Assembly: GCF_014805625.2 (NCBI RefSeq)
Contig: NW_023998417.1
Coordinates: 10,236,563 to 10,300,562 of the forward strand
From: Glossina fuscipes
Lineage: Eukaryota; Arthropoda; Insecta; Diptera; Glossinidae
DNA: 64,000 nucleotides
Direction of reading: 5' to 3'
Part shown: piece after piece, positions 1 through 12,999 of the stretch
Layout of the letters: each line of letters opens with the position of its first letter
How positions within the stretch are numbered: the stretch's first letter is position 1
Notes under the pieces: generated by a model
What the model saw: the letters and a program-made list of their open reading frames with translations, nothing else
The model's database searches: none
Told to the model about the DNA's origin: nothing
Translations under genes and position numbers: made by a program

Positions 1-3000
1 CAAAGTTATAAGTGATTACATTTTCTTTTTTCCATTATTTTGAAATTGTGTGTTCAATACACATAAGGTTCACAATTATTTTGTACATTGCTTAAATGAA
101 GATATCCACGACCTGGTGTATTAAATTTTTTTTTTTAACATTATCTTTTAGTGAACTAACAGAAAGGTGAAAGATAAATTTTATACCATTCACATGTTTA
201 TAACCATAACCTAAAGCAAGGGGCTAAAGATTTCAATGTGGGTGGGGAGAGGGTATGCGGGCTTATTATTATTAGTAGTATTACTCTTGTTATTATTATT
301 ATCATTGTGTATCTTTTTGCTTGTACAATGTAGTGTTGTTGTTGTTGTTGCTTTTGGTTGAATTTTTTCTTGTAATCTGTTTGAAATAAGAAAAAAAATA
401 AATGAACGAAATGTTCATTTGCCCAATTGAAAATAATTAGCCTCGCAATAGCGTAAAAAGCCACCAAATCAAAAAATGTGTTATTATTGATGCTGAGAAA
501 AGAAAAAAGAAAAATTTTTTTAAAGTGTAACTTTTCAAGTATTGCTACGGGCACACGCCTATGCTACTCATTTAATTTGTATTGTAGTCGCTTCTATCAA
601 ATTTTTCTCCTCAGCTGCTATGTATATATAAATGAACTAATGTAATCCTTAATCGTAGGAAGCCCACGCAGCTACATTGCATGAACCCATACAATTGTCT
701 TGTATCATGAATTTATTGTCCAGGAGTAATTACGTATCTCATACGATTTATTATGCATGCAATCATCGTTGAAAAAAGAAATTGATTTGTTACCAGACAA
801 AATAATAATCAAACTTTACCACAAAACAGTAAAGGTTTAATAAGCAAACCCATTATATGACACTAAAGCAAAGGAAAAAAAGAAAAAAAGGACGATTATA
901 TACAAAAAAAAAAAAAAAAATGTTTAAATTTTATAACAACTGTTACAAATACCATAACGGAATAATTTCATTAGCAAAAATTTTAAAGAGTCGAGGGAGA
1001 ACGGGAGAAACCGTCTTACACTGCACTACCAGCACATTTTTAAATGTGATTGAAATGCTAAGCCTGACAGGTCCTTTCATTTTTCTTGCCCTCTCAAATC
1101 AAATTTGCGGTTTAATAAGCTAAAATAGTTCACTGAGCAGAACAGTGCAAATCATCGGCAACAACATGTGTCCGCAAATGTCTTACAGTTGTTTTCTTTT
1201 TCTCTTTTTTTTTTTTTTTTTTTTTGTTGCTTTCCAAATACAAATTGATAAAATTTGAAATAATTTTGACACATGTGGCAAAAACAAAAAAAAGAAAAGA
1301 AAAAACACGAAACAAAAAATATCAAAACTGTTTTTAACAATAAACCTGAGGGTTTCAACAAAATGCTTGCTTTGTATATCTGATATATAAGATTACATAC
1401 ATGTATGCCTGCACATACAAGTTGCATATGCGTATGTATTGCGACACCTTTGTATTCAGGAGTAGGGGTGAAGGGAAGACTTGTTGTTTTAAAATATAAC
1501 GCAAAAGCGAGAAATTGTCAATCGAGGATTTTAGTTTTAAGAAAATCCCAAAAATTGATTTTGTGACTTTAACAAAAGATTGCAACGTTTGTGACCGACC
1601 ACCATACCGTAGAGCGAGCGTAGTATAAGAGATAAATTTAATTTGCCCATAGAATGCGGAATCCGTCTCAACAAGTCCTCTCTAAATCTTTTAAAACAAA
1701 TAATCAAACAACATTTTTCAATAAACAAAAACAACAAGCAACAATAAGCAGCGAGCAAGCAATAATAATGGAACATTTTCTAGGGTTAGCTGTGCGTACA
1801 CACATATCCACTCGACAAACACAAAAAATATTTTCAACATGTTTCCTATAAGCACTCATAATGTGATTTATTGTGTGAACGAATGCATATATACACACAT
1901 ACATACATACATACATATATATCCTTTTACTTCCAATGTATTGAAAAGATGAAAAAAGAAAAATCTTTTGGACGCTGCTATGTCGCATGGTCACTTTAAT
2001 TTTTGAATTATTACATGTCCGTGCACATTGACGACACCAAGGCACAGCAAGACGCAGTGAAGCAGTTTTCATTATCAATAGCCCAAAAAAAGGGGGATGT
2101 TAAATACATTTGTATTCCGCCTATCTATCTATGTGTATGCCTATATATATAAAAAGGGATGTTTGCCTAGATAGCAACGGCAAAGGCAACGGCAACGGCA
2201 ACGGCAGACCATCAATCGAGTAAAGTCGGCGTAAATTGTAAAGAGAGGAGAGGATTGCGTACCTTTGAGTAGATATTAACGGAAGTGAATTATGTCTTTC
2301 AAATAATGTCATTTATTGAGGTTACATAATGATGTACTACTACTACTACTACATCAATAAAGTTTACATCACGAACATGGTTTCATTAGAATCAACTAAA
2401 ACAACGTATGATAACATTCACGTATGCTTCTTATTTTTTGTGTCTTTTTTCTCTAAATTCTTAAGCTTGACTTAATGGCGTTGTGTACCGTTGTGCCGCA
2501 TTTGATTCTCTTTGATATTCGAGAAATGCTTTGACTACATTTAAGCATATCGACGACAGCGAAGCATTCATAAAGATACCATGATAATGAAAAATATCGT
2601 GTTTTTTGTGCATATAAGGGGGGCAGTGTTCGCAGCTTAGGCTGTTCCAAATCAAAGTTTGGTAAAAGTAAAGATTTCAACTTTAGGGTTTTTATGCCGC
2701 GGCGTCGTTTTAATGGATGCTCAAAGGTGTAACTGAGCGGAAAAAAGCACAAGTCAACGACACATGATTTACTGAGTTGAGTAAAAAGTCAATGCTCTAA
2801 GATGTGGCGCTAAAACCTGTAATTGCATCTAAGAGTAATGGTAACGGAAGACTCATTTGCAGTATTGTTGTCAGTGGTAATGAAAATCCACTGTTCAATG
2901 CTTTTACTGAACGCATTTAATATTTGTCTTCTTAAAGAGTTGGTCAAAAGAGTTCGGCGGCCCTTAATTCTTTCCACACTGCTCCTATGTCAGACCAGGA

Positions 3001-3070
3001 TTGAAACATACATCCGCTACATAAACCTGATTGAATCCGTTCAATGAAATTTTTTTGCTTTTCCCATTAG
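1..3070. other. Gene-poor AT-rich stretch
   Basis: No supported gene is seen. The stretch holds A/T homopolymers (for example near 900-920 and 1206-1224), GTT repeats near 330-350, a CATA repeat near 1893-1914 and an imperfect GGCAAC tandem repeat near 2175-2206. Reading frames here are short and of low complexity. Their leucine/phenylalanine or lysine-rich translations look fortuitous. Confidence 0.5.
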
Positions 3071-3191
3071 TTGGCCTAATGGCATTAAAGATCGTTGGAT
3101 GACTTTGGATGCTGTTGAAAAGGTTTGCTATCGTCATTGGAAAATTAATGAGAAGTACAACGCCGTTCTTGCTTTAAAGAGGCTCGTTTAA
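3071..3191 (+). CDS. Candidate orphan terminal exon
   Basis: A pyrimidine-rich acceptor ending in ttttcccattag precedes a 39-codon open frame that ends in TAA. It is read from the second base of the exon, so the intron would be phase 2. The peptide begins WPNGIKDRWMTLDAVEKVC and continues with a basic KINEKYN...KRLV tail. Its composition is more protein-like than that of the neighbouring low-complexity frames. No upstream exon with a matching donor was found and I do not recognise the family. It could be a fragment of a mobile element or chance. Confidence 0.25.
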
Positions 3192-3859
3192 CTCACGTTG
3201 TCAATTTACATGACATTCTTGTACATTTATAATTATTCCTTTCAATCCTATGAGTTTTTTTTTTCTTTTTTTTGGGAAAGTTGAAGAGCATATATTAATA
3301 CAATCAAAATGAAAAAACCAAAAAACCACCCTTTATACAAACCATTATTTTACGCATTTTGACTTTTGGTTTTTTTTTTTTTTTTTTTGCGATAATCCGA
3401 GATTTCATTAAGACACTTCGAAGTTGTTCTATGTGAACATAATTATTGAATTTTTTTGATTGACTTACTGTCAGCTTAGAAATGTGATTTTCCTGATTGT
3501 CAACGACAATTTTAATTAGTTTCATTGCAACTTTTCCATATGCAGCGATATCGCGTCTCCTAGAAACTAAGCCAAAGGCTGTTAATAGTTTAAAATATAC
3601 CTGAATGGGTTGAATTTCAAAAAAAAAAAACCGGGTTAATAGGAAGTAGAACGAAAGTAGAATCAAGACGTGGCGAAGAAATCTGTTGGTAACTGATCAG
3701 CTGATCTCGAAATTCAAAGTTCGGTTTGGCATAAATATCCAATCAAAGCGAACGTTAGCTATAAAAGCTTGAGTTACTTATGCATGCAGTGGCAGCAATA
3801 GTGACAATAATAAGAACCGAGTACTTTTGCCAAGCTTTCCTTTCCATCATCCTTCGGTT

Positions 3860-3975
3860 CAGTGGTAGTCATATGCCGACCTTTCAAAATAATGCGTTTT
3901 ATGAGAAGTGATATAAAAAATGGTCCGAGTTGGACTATTTCCAATAGCGTTTGTCCTTTGGCGAAAGCACCTCGA
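3860..3975 (-). repeat. Fragment of the GTCCGTCTGTCC dispersed repeat family
   Basis: Read on the minus strand, the stretch carries the family's middle module: 'aaaggacaaacgctattgga', then a 'tcggacca' block and 'cacttctcat'. The same order is seen in copies near 12.7, 19.5, 36.0 and 54.1 kb. It is truncated at both ends. Confidence 0.5.
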
Positions 3976-4517
3976 TAGTAAAAGGGAGGTTTCTTCCATG
4001 TTCTTCTAGACTATATACATCCACTCAAACTTGATACATCCTTGCACCACACGTACTGTAGAACATAGAAATCTAAACATATAAATATAAGCAGCTAAAA
4101 CAAAGCAAAAAGATAGTAGAAAACAGGAAGAGGTATTCTTAAGACATTAAATACATTTTATGGAGAATTGAAATTCTTTTTCTAAATGCTTTCAAATTTT
4201 CTAACAAATTGCAAACTGCGACGTGAAAGCAGGAAAATTTCAATATTTTCGAGCTTCTAAGGTTTTCTTTTTCACCCCTTGTGAAAGCATTTATGAACTT
4301 GACACAATAGGGATCAGGAAATATTGTAGGAATAGAAGAGTGGAGGTAGGCAGCAGTGTTCTTGAACGTTCCTCCTAAATATGGCTACGGTCGGAAAGAC
4401 GACTGCTTATAGATTATTTTAAAGGCGGGCAATATGATTAAAGAATGGCAGGAGGGCCGCGATAGTTCGTTGTGCGATATGCAGGCGAATCCCGGAGGAG
4501 TGGTTGGGGAACACTGA

Positions 4518-4780
4518 AAAAGCCGTGCAGTCGTGTTAAAGGACTAACTTAATGGATAAATCTCTTTTATCTCCCATATGAGGCCGATGCTCAAGGATAT
4601 CGAAAGTTTTGAGCATATTTTCTTCACCCATGAGGTTCTGAACTTTTCGCAGTGTGCAGTTGAGGGTGTCCAAACAAAGGTTGAAGACTCCCGCCAAAGC
4701 GAAAATACTGCCGGCATCGAAAGTAATCAACTCTAAGGCAGAGAGCATCCGAGGGCCGTTGTCTGTCGAAGCTCTATGTT
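4518..4780 (-). other. Unexplained less AT-rich open frame
   Basis: A minus-strand open frame of about 80 codons, with an internal methionine and a stop near 4536, has a more even base composition than its surroundings. The translation contains hydrophobic and charged stretches (for example LITFDAGSIFALAGVFNLC, then RKVQNLMGEENMLKTFDIL). No splice sites, start context or recognisable domain were identified. It may be a decayed transposon or retrogene fragment, a transferred bacterial piece or chance. Confidence 0.2.
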
Positions 4781-6419
4781 AAACTTCATTCTCAATTTTT
4801 TTTTTTTTTTTTTTTTTTGCGAATGCTTATAACATTTCAAACACTTAAAGAGCTAAATAATGTTAACTCGGCTCAGAAGCACAATTTTATATGTAAGTCC
4901 CGGCAATAACAAATTTAAGTTGTGGCAATTTGCCAAATCTATGTGAGGGTAGGGTGCATTACCTGAAATACCCATGCCCATAATCATTTTCATCTACATT
5001 AAGCGGCTTCTTTTATTAGATATCGCAACAACTGACTCATCATCTATTGCCAACGATATAACGATTGTAACGATTACTCTTACTCTTAAATAAAATGATT
5101 CTCAAATTTAATGATGAAATTCTATGGCTTTCTTGCTAATTAGTGTGAGAAGTGCCCGTTAAAACAAAGCCACCAACACAACAATCATTATGATGGGTTG
5201 TAGTAACCGGAGTTTATCCCTATTCGTCCTACGTCCTTCGTCGGTTTCGTGCCACAAGTTAATGAAATAAGCAGCAGAAAAAAAAAAAAGCCGAGAGTTA
5301 ATGACGAGTAGCGGTAGAACAGTAGAGAAGAAAGTTCATGCAATCATTATAACATTCGACTTAAGATTATTGGGCAATTTACCCTTAAACCAAATTGTGA
5401 AAATTAACTTAAACAAAGCGTAGATGGAACGAAAACAGAAGAAATAATAATTAAGCTAAACAAAAAAAAAAAAAAAAAAAGCACACATAAAATTCATAAA
5501 AATTAAAAACGTGTTGAAATGCTTTACTCTTCTTTTGTTAATAATAAGTAAACAATTTTAATGAAGTTAAAATGTAATAACATTATAAAGCTTCTTGTTT
5601 TTTTTTTTGTTTTGTTCTGGAATTTTATTAAAAGAACAAGAAAAAAAAAAGAAGAAGAAGAAAGTATGCAATAGAAAAATTATATAAAAAGAAAAAGAAG
5701 CATATGCTGTTTTCAAATGAAGCTATAAATTATACAAAAAATTTCATAAAAATTTCAGAAAAAATGCAACAAAAAAAAAAGGAAAAAAATAATCAAATAA
5801 TAAGGGTAAAAAAATCGTATATAACCTAAGGCAAAAAAAAAAAAAAAAAAATGAAATAAAAATCTCTCTTTCCGTAGATGCCTTTCTATTCTATTCATAT
5901 AATATCCAGGTTTACAACTTACTAAAGGTGGTCATTGCCAGGAGCAACAGCTTGTTTAGCTTGCGACTAACAAAAAAGAAAAAAAAAAAAGAGAAAAAAA
6001 ACACAAACAAAAACATAAAAAAGGACGAAAACATTTTAAAGGTGTAGCCTTTCATTAGAAAACAAATGACTCATAAACAATGAAACCAGCCCACTGAATA
6101 TTTTGCGCCCGTTTGTTTATTACCCGAAAAAGGGAACAAATAACAATAATAATAAAAAAAAAAAAAAAAAAACAAAACAAAACACACAAACAGTTTCATT
6201 TTCATTTGTATGAAAACTCTGCAAAGAAAAAGAAAAGACTTTTCCGTGTAAACACAGCAGACAAAGAACTACATCGAGCAAATATGATATTTATGAGTTT
6301 TTAATAAAAGCGAAGTCCCACTGTGTTATTAACGAAATGATTTTGTTCGAAAAATGTTAAGGAAACATATTTGACTCGTGTACAAAATTAAAAAAGATTT
6401 TTTCATTTTTTCGTTGCAG

Positions 6420-6505
6420 TTTTCCCAATCATATTACGATCTTCAACCAACCTTCAGAAATGAGGAAAGGAAGAGGCTGCAGTCTAATGTACGCTTGTCC
6501 AATCG
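6420..6505 (+). CDS. Candidate orphan internal exon
   Basis: This 86-bp block is flanked by very good splice signals: a long T-rich tract ending in tttttcgttgcag, and AATCG|GTAAGT at the 3' end. Two frames are open throughout. The phase-0 frame reads FSQSYYDLQPTFRNEERK followed by a basic stretch. The +1 frame contains MRKGRGCSLMYACPIG. No partner exons were located and I do not recognise either peptide. The splice-site quality makes it the best candidate exon in the left third of the window. Confidence 0.35.
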
Positions 6506-6984
6506 GTAAGTGTTGTGCCTTTACCAATCGAAAATTTTACCGCATTGAAGTTGGAAATTGCAAACACAGCCATGATAGTAATTGAGAATTATTCAAAGAT
6601 TCCTTAAGGACTTCGCCTTTACGGCTTCTGAAAACGGTAGAACACAACACGTTACGTCGTACATATCGTAAATTCATAGATCATATGCAATACTAATGAT
6701 ACCTCAATGCAAATCACATTGGTCTTTGTCATCATTATACGGATTTCCCAAATTTAACTTTTATGCATTGGGTTGTAATGCAGTGGGCAATGCTACCTAA
6801 AAAAGTCTATTGTGCTCACTGATCCCTTAGTCCTTCAGTTTGTATTCTTATGAATCTCGCGACGCCTTTTTTTTTATTAGTATGATCAATCTCTCTGTTG
6901 CGTAACAGGGTGGCGGCCAGAAAGAAGAGCAGGAAAGAGAAAGAAAGTAGGGGAGTGATGGCCGCAGCTCAGCGGGTGCACGCC

Positions 6985-7140
6985 CAATCGATAATATTAC
7001 GCCTTTATCGAGTGAGCACTCACTACAGTTACAACCAAAGAAAACTCTACCAAACTTGAGAGTTGTACCCGCGAATACTGAGTTGGTAGTTGCGATTCTT
7101 ACCTACACGCCTACTCAAGTAGACGTAGGTTCGCAGCGCG
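6985..7140 (-). repeat. tRNA-like SINE-type repeat, copy 1
   Basis: On the minus strand it reads 'gtaagaatcgcaactaccaa', then a B-box-like 'cgcgggtacaactctc' and, further on, 'gtgagtgctcactcgataaa'. The same modules in the same order occur near 22.0 kb, and the tRNA-like head recurs near 60.0 kb. The B-box-like segment suggests an RNA polymerase III-derived short interspersed element. Confidence 0.5.
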
Positions 7141-8443
7141 CTGCGGTTATGAAATGCTTTCCAAATACCCGATTATTTCTGATTGTACAGATGATAGCCC
7201 ATATGCAGCAGAAATGACGAGACTTTTCTTTCGTTCCCTCGTAGAATCTCTATGAATAGGTATTTGAAGTACCTATACTTCTCAAATGGTAGCTGAGCGA
7301 GCTACGACCCGTATCGAAGACAGTTGCGAAACTTAGGCGGCTCCTTCCTGGTTCCATTGGCTTATGTGCTATGCCGGAAAATTTGACAAATCTTTGAGTT
7401 CGCCATCGTCTTGCACTGGCTTGCTTAGTTTTTCTGCGCCCATTGCGCCACTAGGCACCTCGTTACGCCACAGGAAAGTTTCGGACCTTTCGATCAACCC
7501 TTTCGTTGCATCTGATGTCTGAATGTCCATGTACGCTCGTATTGGATGCACCTCGTTGGGCTTGTCTTGCTCATTTAGGGTTTATTGTTCACCTTTGCCG
7601 GGCCTTTAAACCAGCTCGAACGTCAGAGTGAGTAAATGTTGATTAGTTCTCCACTGCATTGCCTCCTTCAATATTCGAAAGTCTTCTATTAAGCGTAAAA
7701 AGTAATGAGTTTTCATAATAGATTTTCTCGTTTTTTTAAATATAAATTTGTATTAAGAATATTTCATGCTAGTGCAATATCAAATATTTCTCTTCTCTTA
7801 TTTAGTAATTTATAATAAATTATTCTAAGCGATTGCTTATCCTAATAAATCCTTTAGTAAAATCCTTGTAAATTTTTCCTATTAAACACATGGAAGAAAA
7901 AATGAGATTTGTTTGTTATTAAATCTTGTACGCTTCTAACAGGTACGAATTTATGTGGATGTAAAAAAAAAAAGAAAAAAATCAAAATCACGTAATAGTA
8001 GAAGAGACGGAAAGAATTTTAAGACATTTATTGTGCGAAGTAATTAAGATTGTTTTCAAATTGTTGCTGTTGTTATTATCTTTAAGAGGAAGAGACATAA
8101 GTTTCACTTTTAATTCCTTTTACCAAATTTATGGCTAGTGTTGTATGTTGGTGGTACACAAATGCCTTTTAGTCTCAGGTATATATAACTGCGTGTCTCT
8201 TTGTCTGTCCGTCTGTCTGTTTGTATGTTGCGTATAAATTTCTTATGCAAATTAAAGGAAAATACGGAAAAAAAGAAACGCAAACACGCAAACGGAGTTT
8301 TTTTTACTACAGTTTGGTTCTTCCTTTTTCCCCGTGCAACTATAGAGAATTGAGTTATATTTTCATTTTAAAACGCAAATAGCACAGATTATTTCAGGGT
8401 AAAGAGGTAAAGAAAAAAAAGAAAAAAACGAAAAGAACATAAT

Positions 8444-8532
8444 TCACTTCGAATGCCGTAAGTAATCCTTTCCAAGAAGATAGCCAGCCAGGGCCCAGTA
8501 AGTGACGGTGGCCGAGAGTTTTGCAATGTCAG
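8444..8532 (-). CDS. Candidate orphan terminal exon with a hydrophobic segment
   Basis: On the minus strand an acceptor ending in ttttttag is followed by 28 codons and TGA, read in phase 1. The peptide DIAKLSATVTYWALAGYLLG followed by KDYLRHSK looks like one hydrophobic segment with a basic tail. The block is less AT-rich than its flanks. No upstream exon could be assigned and I do not recognise the protein. A second minus-strand terminal-type exon lies at 10156-10203, but its phase differs. Confidence 0.3.
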
Positions 8533-10155
8533 CTAAAAAAAGAGTAACGAAAGGCAAAAGAAAAAAAAAAGAAAAGAAAAAGTTTTTCTATGGAAAAGTT
8601 GGTTGAATACATAATGAGCGCCGGCATAAAGTTAATTTTTTGCCACATCTGCATTTAATAATTTTAATTACTTACAACATAGAAAACTAATCCATTACAT
8701 TTAGAAAATGAAAGCAAATCCCTAAGGATTTTCTAAATATTATTTAAAGAGCAGAAAATTACAAATAAAACTTAACGTTTATATGAGCTTTATTCCTTTT
8801 TAAGCTTTCTCTTTCTCGCTCTCTCTCGCTCTCTCTATCTCTATCTCTCTCTCTTCTCCGTTCTTCCTATTTGTTTCAACACACATGACAATAATAGCTT
8901 TTTCTTTTTCTGTTTTTTTTTTTTTTTTTTTGCCCTTAACTAGTATTTCCGAATGTGTGCATATCTCTATGCATGTGTGTGTGATCAGGGAATAATGATA
9001 CCATTGGGAGTGATAAGTTGTTTCGGTTTTTTTTTTTTTTTTTGTTTTTCTACTTTTTCAATTTCATTTTAAATTCTTCTTTCATCATTGCATTGCTCAG
9101 AGAGTCTGTGTGCGTGTGTGTGTGCCTATGTCGTCCAGGTCGTTCTGCTTTTTTATATTTATGACGTTACATGAGTCTCAAGCGTCGTTTTCATTTACAA
9201 TCAATCAAATGTATTAACGAGAAAATCCCTCTTGATGTTCTGTTTGTTAGCGTAACGTGTTACACGGTCACATTAAGTGATGTCCTGTTGATTGTTATAT
9301 ATATATATATATATATTTTTTTTTTTTGCTTTTGTTTCTCGCTTTCTGGTTGTTTGGTTTGTCTGTAACAAAGCAAACAAAGCACGTAATTTCGATTAGG
9401 TCACACACAATCACGTGAAATTCCCCCCCAAATGACACTCATACACACACACTATCCCCACACACAAAGCAAATGTTCTCGATTAAGAAAGAAACTGGGA
9501 TTTATATAACTCGCTAGAACTGATTACTAGAGGAGTAACTAAATATTTGTTTGATTTTTAGAAATTATTTATGAGATTTAATTAAGTTATTAATTTCGTG
9601 ATTGAGAGATAGAACAAAAGCAAGCAAATACCAGCAAACACTAAGCACTATTAAGTACTATTGTTGTTTGCTTATGGTGACAATGTTATCCTCGCAATTG
9701 CATAAAGTACGTTATGCAAACTTAATTACACATGTTTTGTATGGTTGTGATAGTCTAGTTTCCATAAAAAAAAAGAGAGATAATACAAAGTACAAAGATG
9801 TGTCCACTTATACTTGCTTTGCTAATCTGTGTTGTGTTAAGATATTCCCATGGCCCATGGCCCTTGAGTTGTTCATAACACTGAAATATAAAACCAGCTA
9901 TGTGAACATATTTCGCTTAATTACTTGAGATGCACTGCGATATACGAAAATATTGTCTGATGTCTTGCATCGCGTTCGAAGAGTTTTGTATTTCGGTGTT
10001 ACAAGTGTTTAGCGAATCAGTTGTGACAAGTGCGATGAGCATCGAGAGGAGGTACACAGCAAACATCTACCAGGCACTACGGATCCAGGAAGAGAACCAG
10101 CTTTACAGATATTCATTAGCAAGATATTGCGTTACTTGGCTAGCAGTAGCTTTGC
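8533..10155. other. Gene-poor stretch with simple repeats
   Basis: The stretch contains CT-rich microsatellite sequence near 8808-8860, poly-T near 8915-8931 and 9027-9043, GT repeats near 8970 and 9110-9124, and a TA run at about 9296-9316. No supported gene was found. Confidence 0.4.
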
Positions 10156-10203
10156 TTAGGTCTTGATAAGCAAAGAGAAGCCCAATTCAACGGCCTTTCC
10201 AAC
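10156..10203 (-). CDS. Candidate orphan terminal exon
   Basis: On the minus strand the acceptor ctcattgcag is followed by a short phase-0 frame, VGKAVELGFSLLIKT, and a TAA stop. The acceptor is good and the block is locally GC-richer, but 15 codons is too short for homology by eye. It could be an alternative C-terminal exon of an undetected minus-strand gene, or chance. Confidence 0.2.
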   Translation of the reverse strand, partial: VGKAVELGFSLLIKT

Positions 10204-10823
10204 CTGCAATGAGCATAATGATGTGAAAAGTTCTCTTGCGACCAATGTTAGAGTGAAAAGTAGTATCAATAAAATTGCAAGGAAATTAGTTAAGAGAATT
10301 AAGATAAACTTTTCTTCGCAACTGAATTAAGATAAAAAAAAAACATAAAAATTAAGTCTAAAGTTTATTACTGTCAATGATTTATGGGAACGCATTTTAT
10401 CGCGTTAGCTTAAAGCTTATTTTGCGATGAAAAATCCATGTAAGGAAAAGACAATTACAATTACGAATATAGCTATGTATAAAAAAATGAAATATTAAAT
10501 GAATGTTGAGAGATATAACAAAAACTAAAAAAAAAAAAAAAAAAAAAAAATTAAACTCTTTTTCGAAAGTAATTTAAATATAAAAGCAATTCATTGACTT
10601 AACGAAAACGAAATCGAATGAAATGAACAACAACAACAACAACAATATCAGGCTAATAGAAAACAGTTGGTCTCAATCTCGCACACGGAGAGATTAAATA
10701 ATATCAAGAGCCATAAATATATATTAATGAAAATTAACGGCTTCTTAGCAACGCGTACAACCAATAAAGAAAATATTTCTCTTGAAAAGAGTTTTTCATC
10801 GCAAATTCATTTAATAATTAAAA

Positions 10824-10858
<35 letters not shown>

Positions 10859-11410
10859 ATATATAAATATAAATTAAGCTGTTTCTCTCGTAACTCATAT
10901 TATGCGCCGTATCTTAGTTATCTCTCACTCCTCCGCCAATTGAGAAATATGTACTTGAATGTACTTGAATGTAAGTTTTGAAAATGTGCAGCAGCAACCC
11001 CTTAGCTATGCTTTCATTTTCTTCTTAGTCTATTAATAGGGAAAATACGCTATGATATCATCGGTAGAGTAATATATTCACACTTTTTTCAGTTAAGTGA
11101 TTAAAATTAAAACTGTTGTCTGTCTGTGCCTATGTGTATGTTGTTGTTCACTTATTTCCCTCTTTAGCGTTCACGTGAAATTATAACCATCAACATGATA
11201 ATAATTTTCAATTTTTGTTAACGGTTAGATGGTTTTATTCTGCCGCCATTATATGCTCTCTTCGTTTACTCTCTTCTGTCTTATCCTGGCATGTTGAACA
11301 TACTTTACGATTTAATTCTTCTCGACTGCAAACTCATTTATGAAATGTTTTTTTTTTTTCTTTTTTTTTCTAATGAATTTTAAGCGGAAATTTATTTATT
11401 GTTTCTTCAG

Positions 11411-11458
11411 TTTGCCGTTGTTACTCCGATCCTAGAGCAACTACAAGAACAACAATAG
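11411..11458 (+). CDS. Candidate orphan terminal exon
   Basis: The acceptor attgtttcttcag is followed by FAVVTPILEQLQEQQ and a TAG stop in phase 0. It is too short to classify and no upstream partner was found. The 6420-6505 exon ends in phase 2 if read in its phase-0 frame and therefore does not join in frame. Confidence 0.15.
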   Translation, partial: FAVVTPILEQLQEQQ

Positions 11459-12424
11459 CGCAATAACGTATTCAAAGTTAGCCTGATTTACACAATTTCA
11501 ACTATATCATATTTACATAAGGAAAGAGTGCAAGCAGGAAAGATATAGTCAGACAGAGAGAGAGAAAGAGAGAGAAATAGAGTGCGCGCGTTTTTGTAGA
11601 GCGGGAAAAGGGAAAAAGTTATGGTAACCGATTTTAAATTAAGAGTGTGCTTGTGTGTGCGTCTGTGTTGTCTGGTTATCAATGCAAAAGGGTATTTTAT
11701 TTGCATATGGTTTTGTAATTCATATGCGCATTGAATATGTAAATGAAACTCATATTCCTTTAAATGTCCTTTGCATCATTATTTTGATATAACACATACA
11801 GCTTCTGTTTAATTATGTTCATCGACTATGCACATAAATAACGTGCTAACAAAACACTGGAAAATTTCAAATATTTTTATTTAATATACATACATACATA
11901 CATATATACATACATACAGAAATACATACATATATCGTTACACTTTCTAATTGAAATTTCTCATAATTGTTACGCTAACGATGCGAGTCAACGAAATGTA
12001 GGAATCAATATAGCCATGTTTGTCTAGCTGCCAACTTTTATGAATTTATCAAACGAAGTATTGTTTTAACACATTTACGTACGTATGATACATTTATTTA
12101 TTTAGATATGTATACCGCGACTAACAAGTCGCAAGTGTTGGCGGGTTGTGGGGTCGACCGCAGTTCAGTCGCTAAAGGCATAACACTTATCGTTTGTTTG
12201 GACAACACCAACTGGACTGCGGTCACCACTTCCCTATTTCCTTTCTTTCCTCTCTTCCTATACGAAGCGAAAATAGACTTTACTTTCCTACTCCGAGTTT
12301 GTTATATAAAGAAGTATTCCTTATGGTCTGTGGAAGCCTATCCTTGCACTGATTTATTTTCCAACTTTGTTTGACAAAGAGAAACTCTAGATGATGTTCT
12401 TCAGATTGTAATACAAGATTTTTA

Positions 12425-12825
12425 TAGCTTACACCAACTATAGTACAAGGGTGTATTAAATTTGCGCATATGTATGCAATATCCCGAAGAACTTGGGGTA
12501 AAACTATCTTTTAATTCTACCAATCCATTTACAATCACTTTTTATACTGCTTGTCTGTGCATGTATGCGTCTTTTTTTCTTCGTCTTCTTCTTGGTGTTC
12601 AGCCTAAAGCTTGCAATTTTGCAGACACTCTAGTGAAATTTCGTAAGCCGATGTGTTTTGGCCCAAGGACAAAAGCTATTGAAAATGATTTAGATCGAAC
12701 CACTTCTTCGACTACTTCCCTTAGAAAATTTTGTTTTGAAGATCATTCCATGAGAGGTTGTAGAGTTCTTTAGGGTATTTAATGGTGCACCATGCCCCTA
12801 TAGTGTTTTTACTTGTTTTTTTAAA
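12425..12825 (+). repeat. GTCCGTCTGTCC-family repeat copy
   Basis: The copy starts with an 'agggtgtattaaatttgcg' module and continues through 'atcccgaagaacttggggta'. It then has 'ggcccaaggacaaaagctat' and closes with 'tttttacttgttttt'. The order matches the copies near 19.3, 44.4 and 58.7 kb. It explains the long open frame read through this block, which should not be annotated as a gene. Confidence 0.7.
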
Positions 12826-12999
12826 TAGAGGCCATGCCTTTTAAAACCTTCTTGGCAAATTGAAGTTCAGCTGACAAGGATATGATAATAAGAAACTTGT
12901 TTTTGTTTTACTTTCCAGCACAGTAAACATCGGCGTCGTTGAACAACAAATCAACAAATAAAACAAAGAAAATAATTATTTTCGCTTCAGCTAACTATT

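Noticed and set aside
1704..2078. Minus-strand 124-codon frame
   Set aside because: It includes peptide from CATA microsatellite sequence and has no domain, start context or splice evidence.
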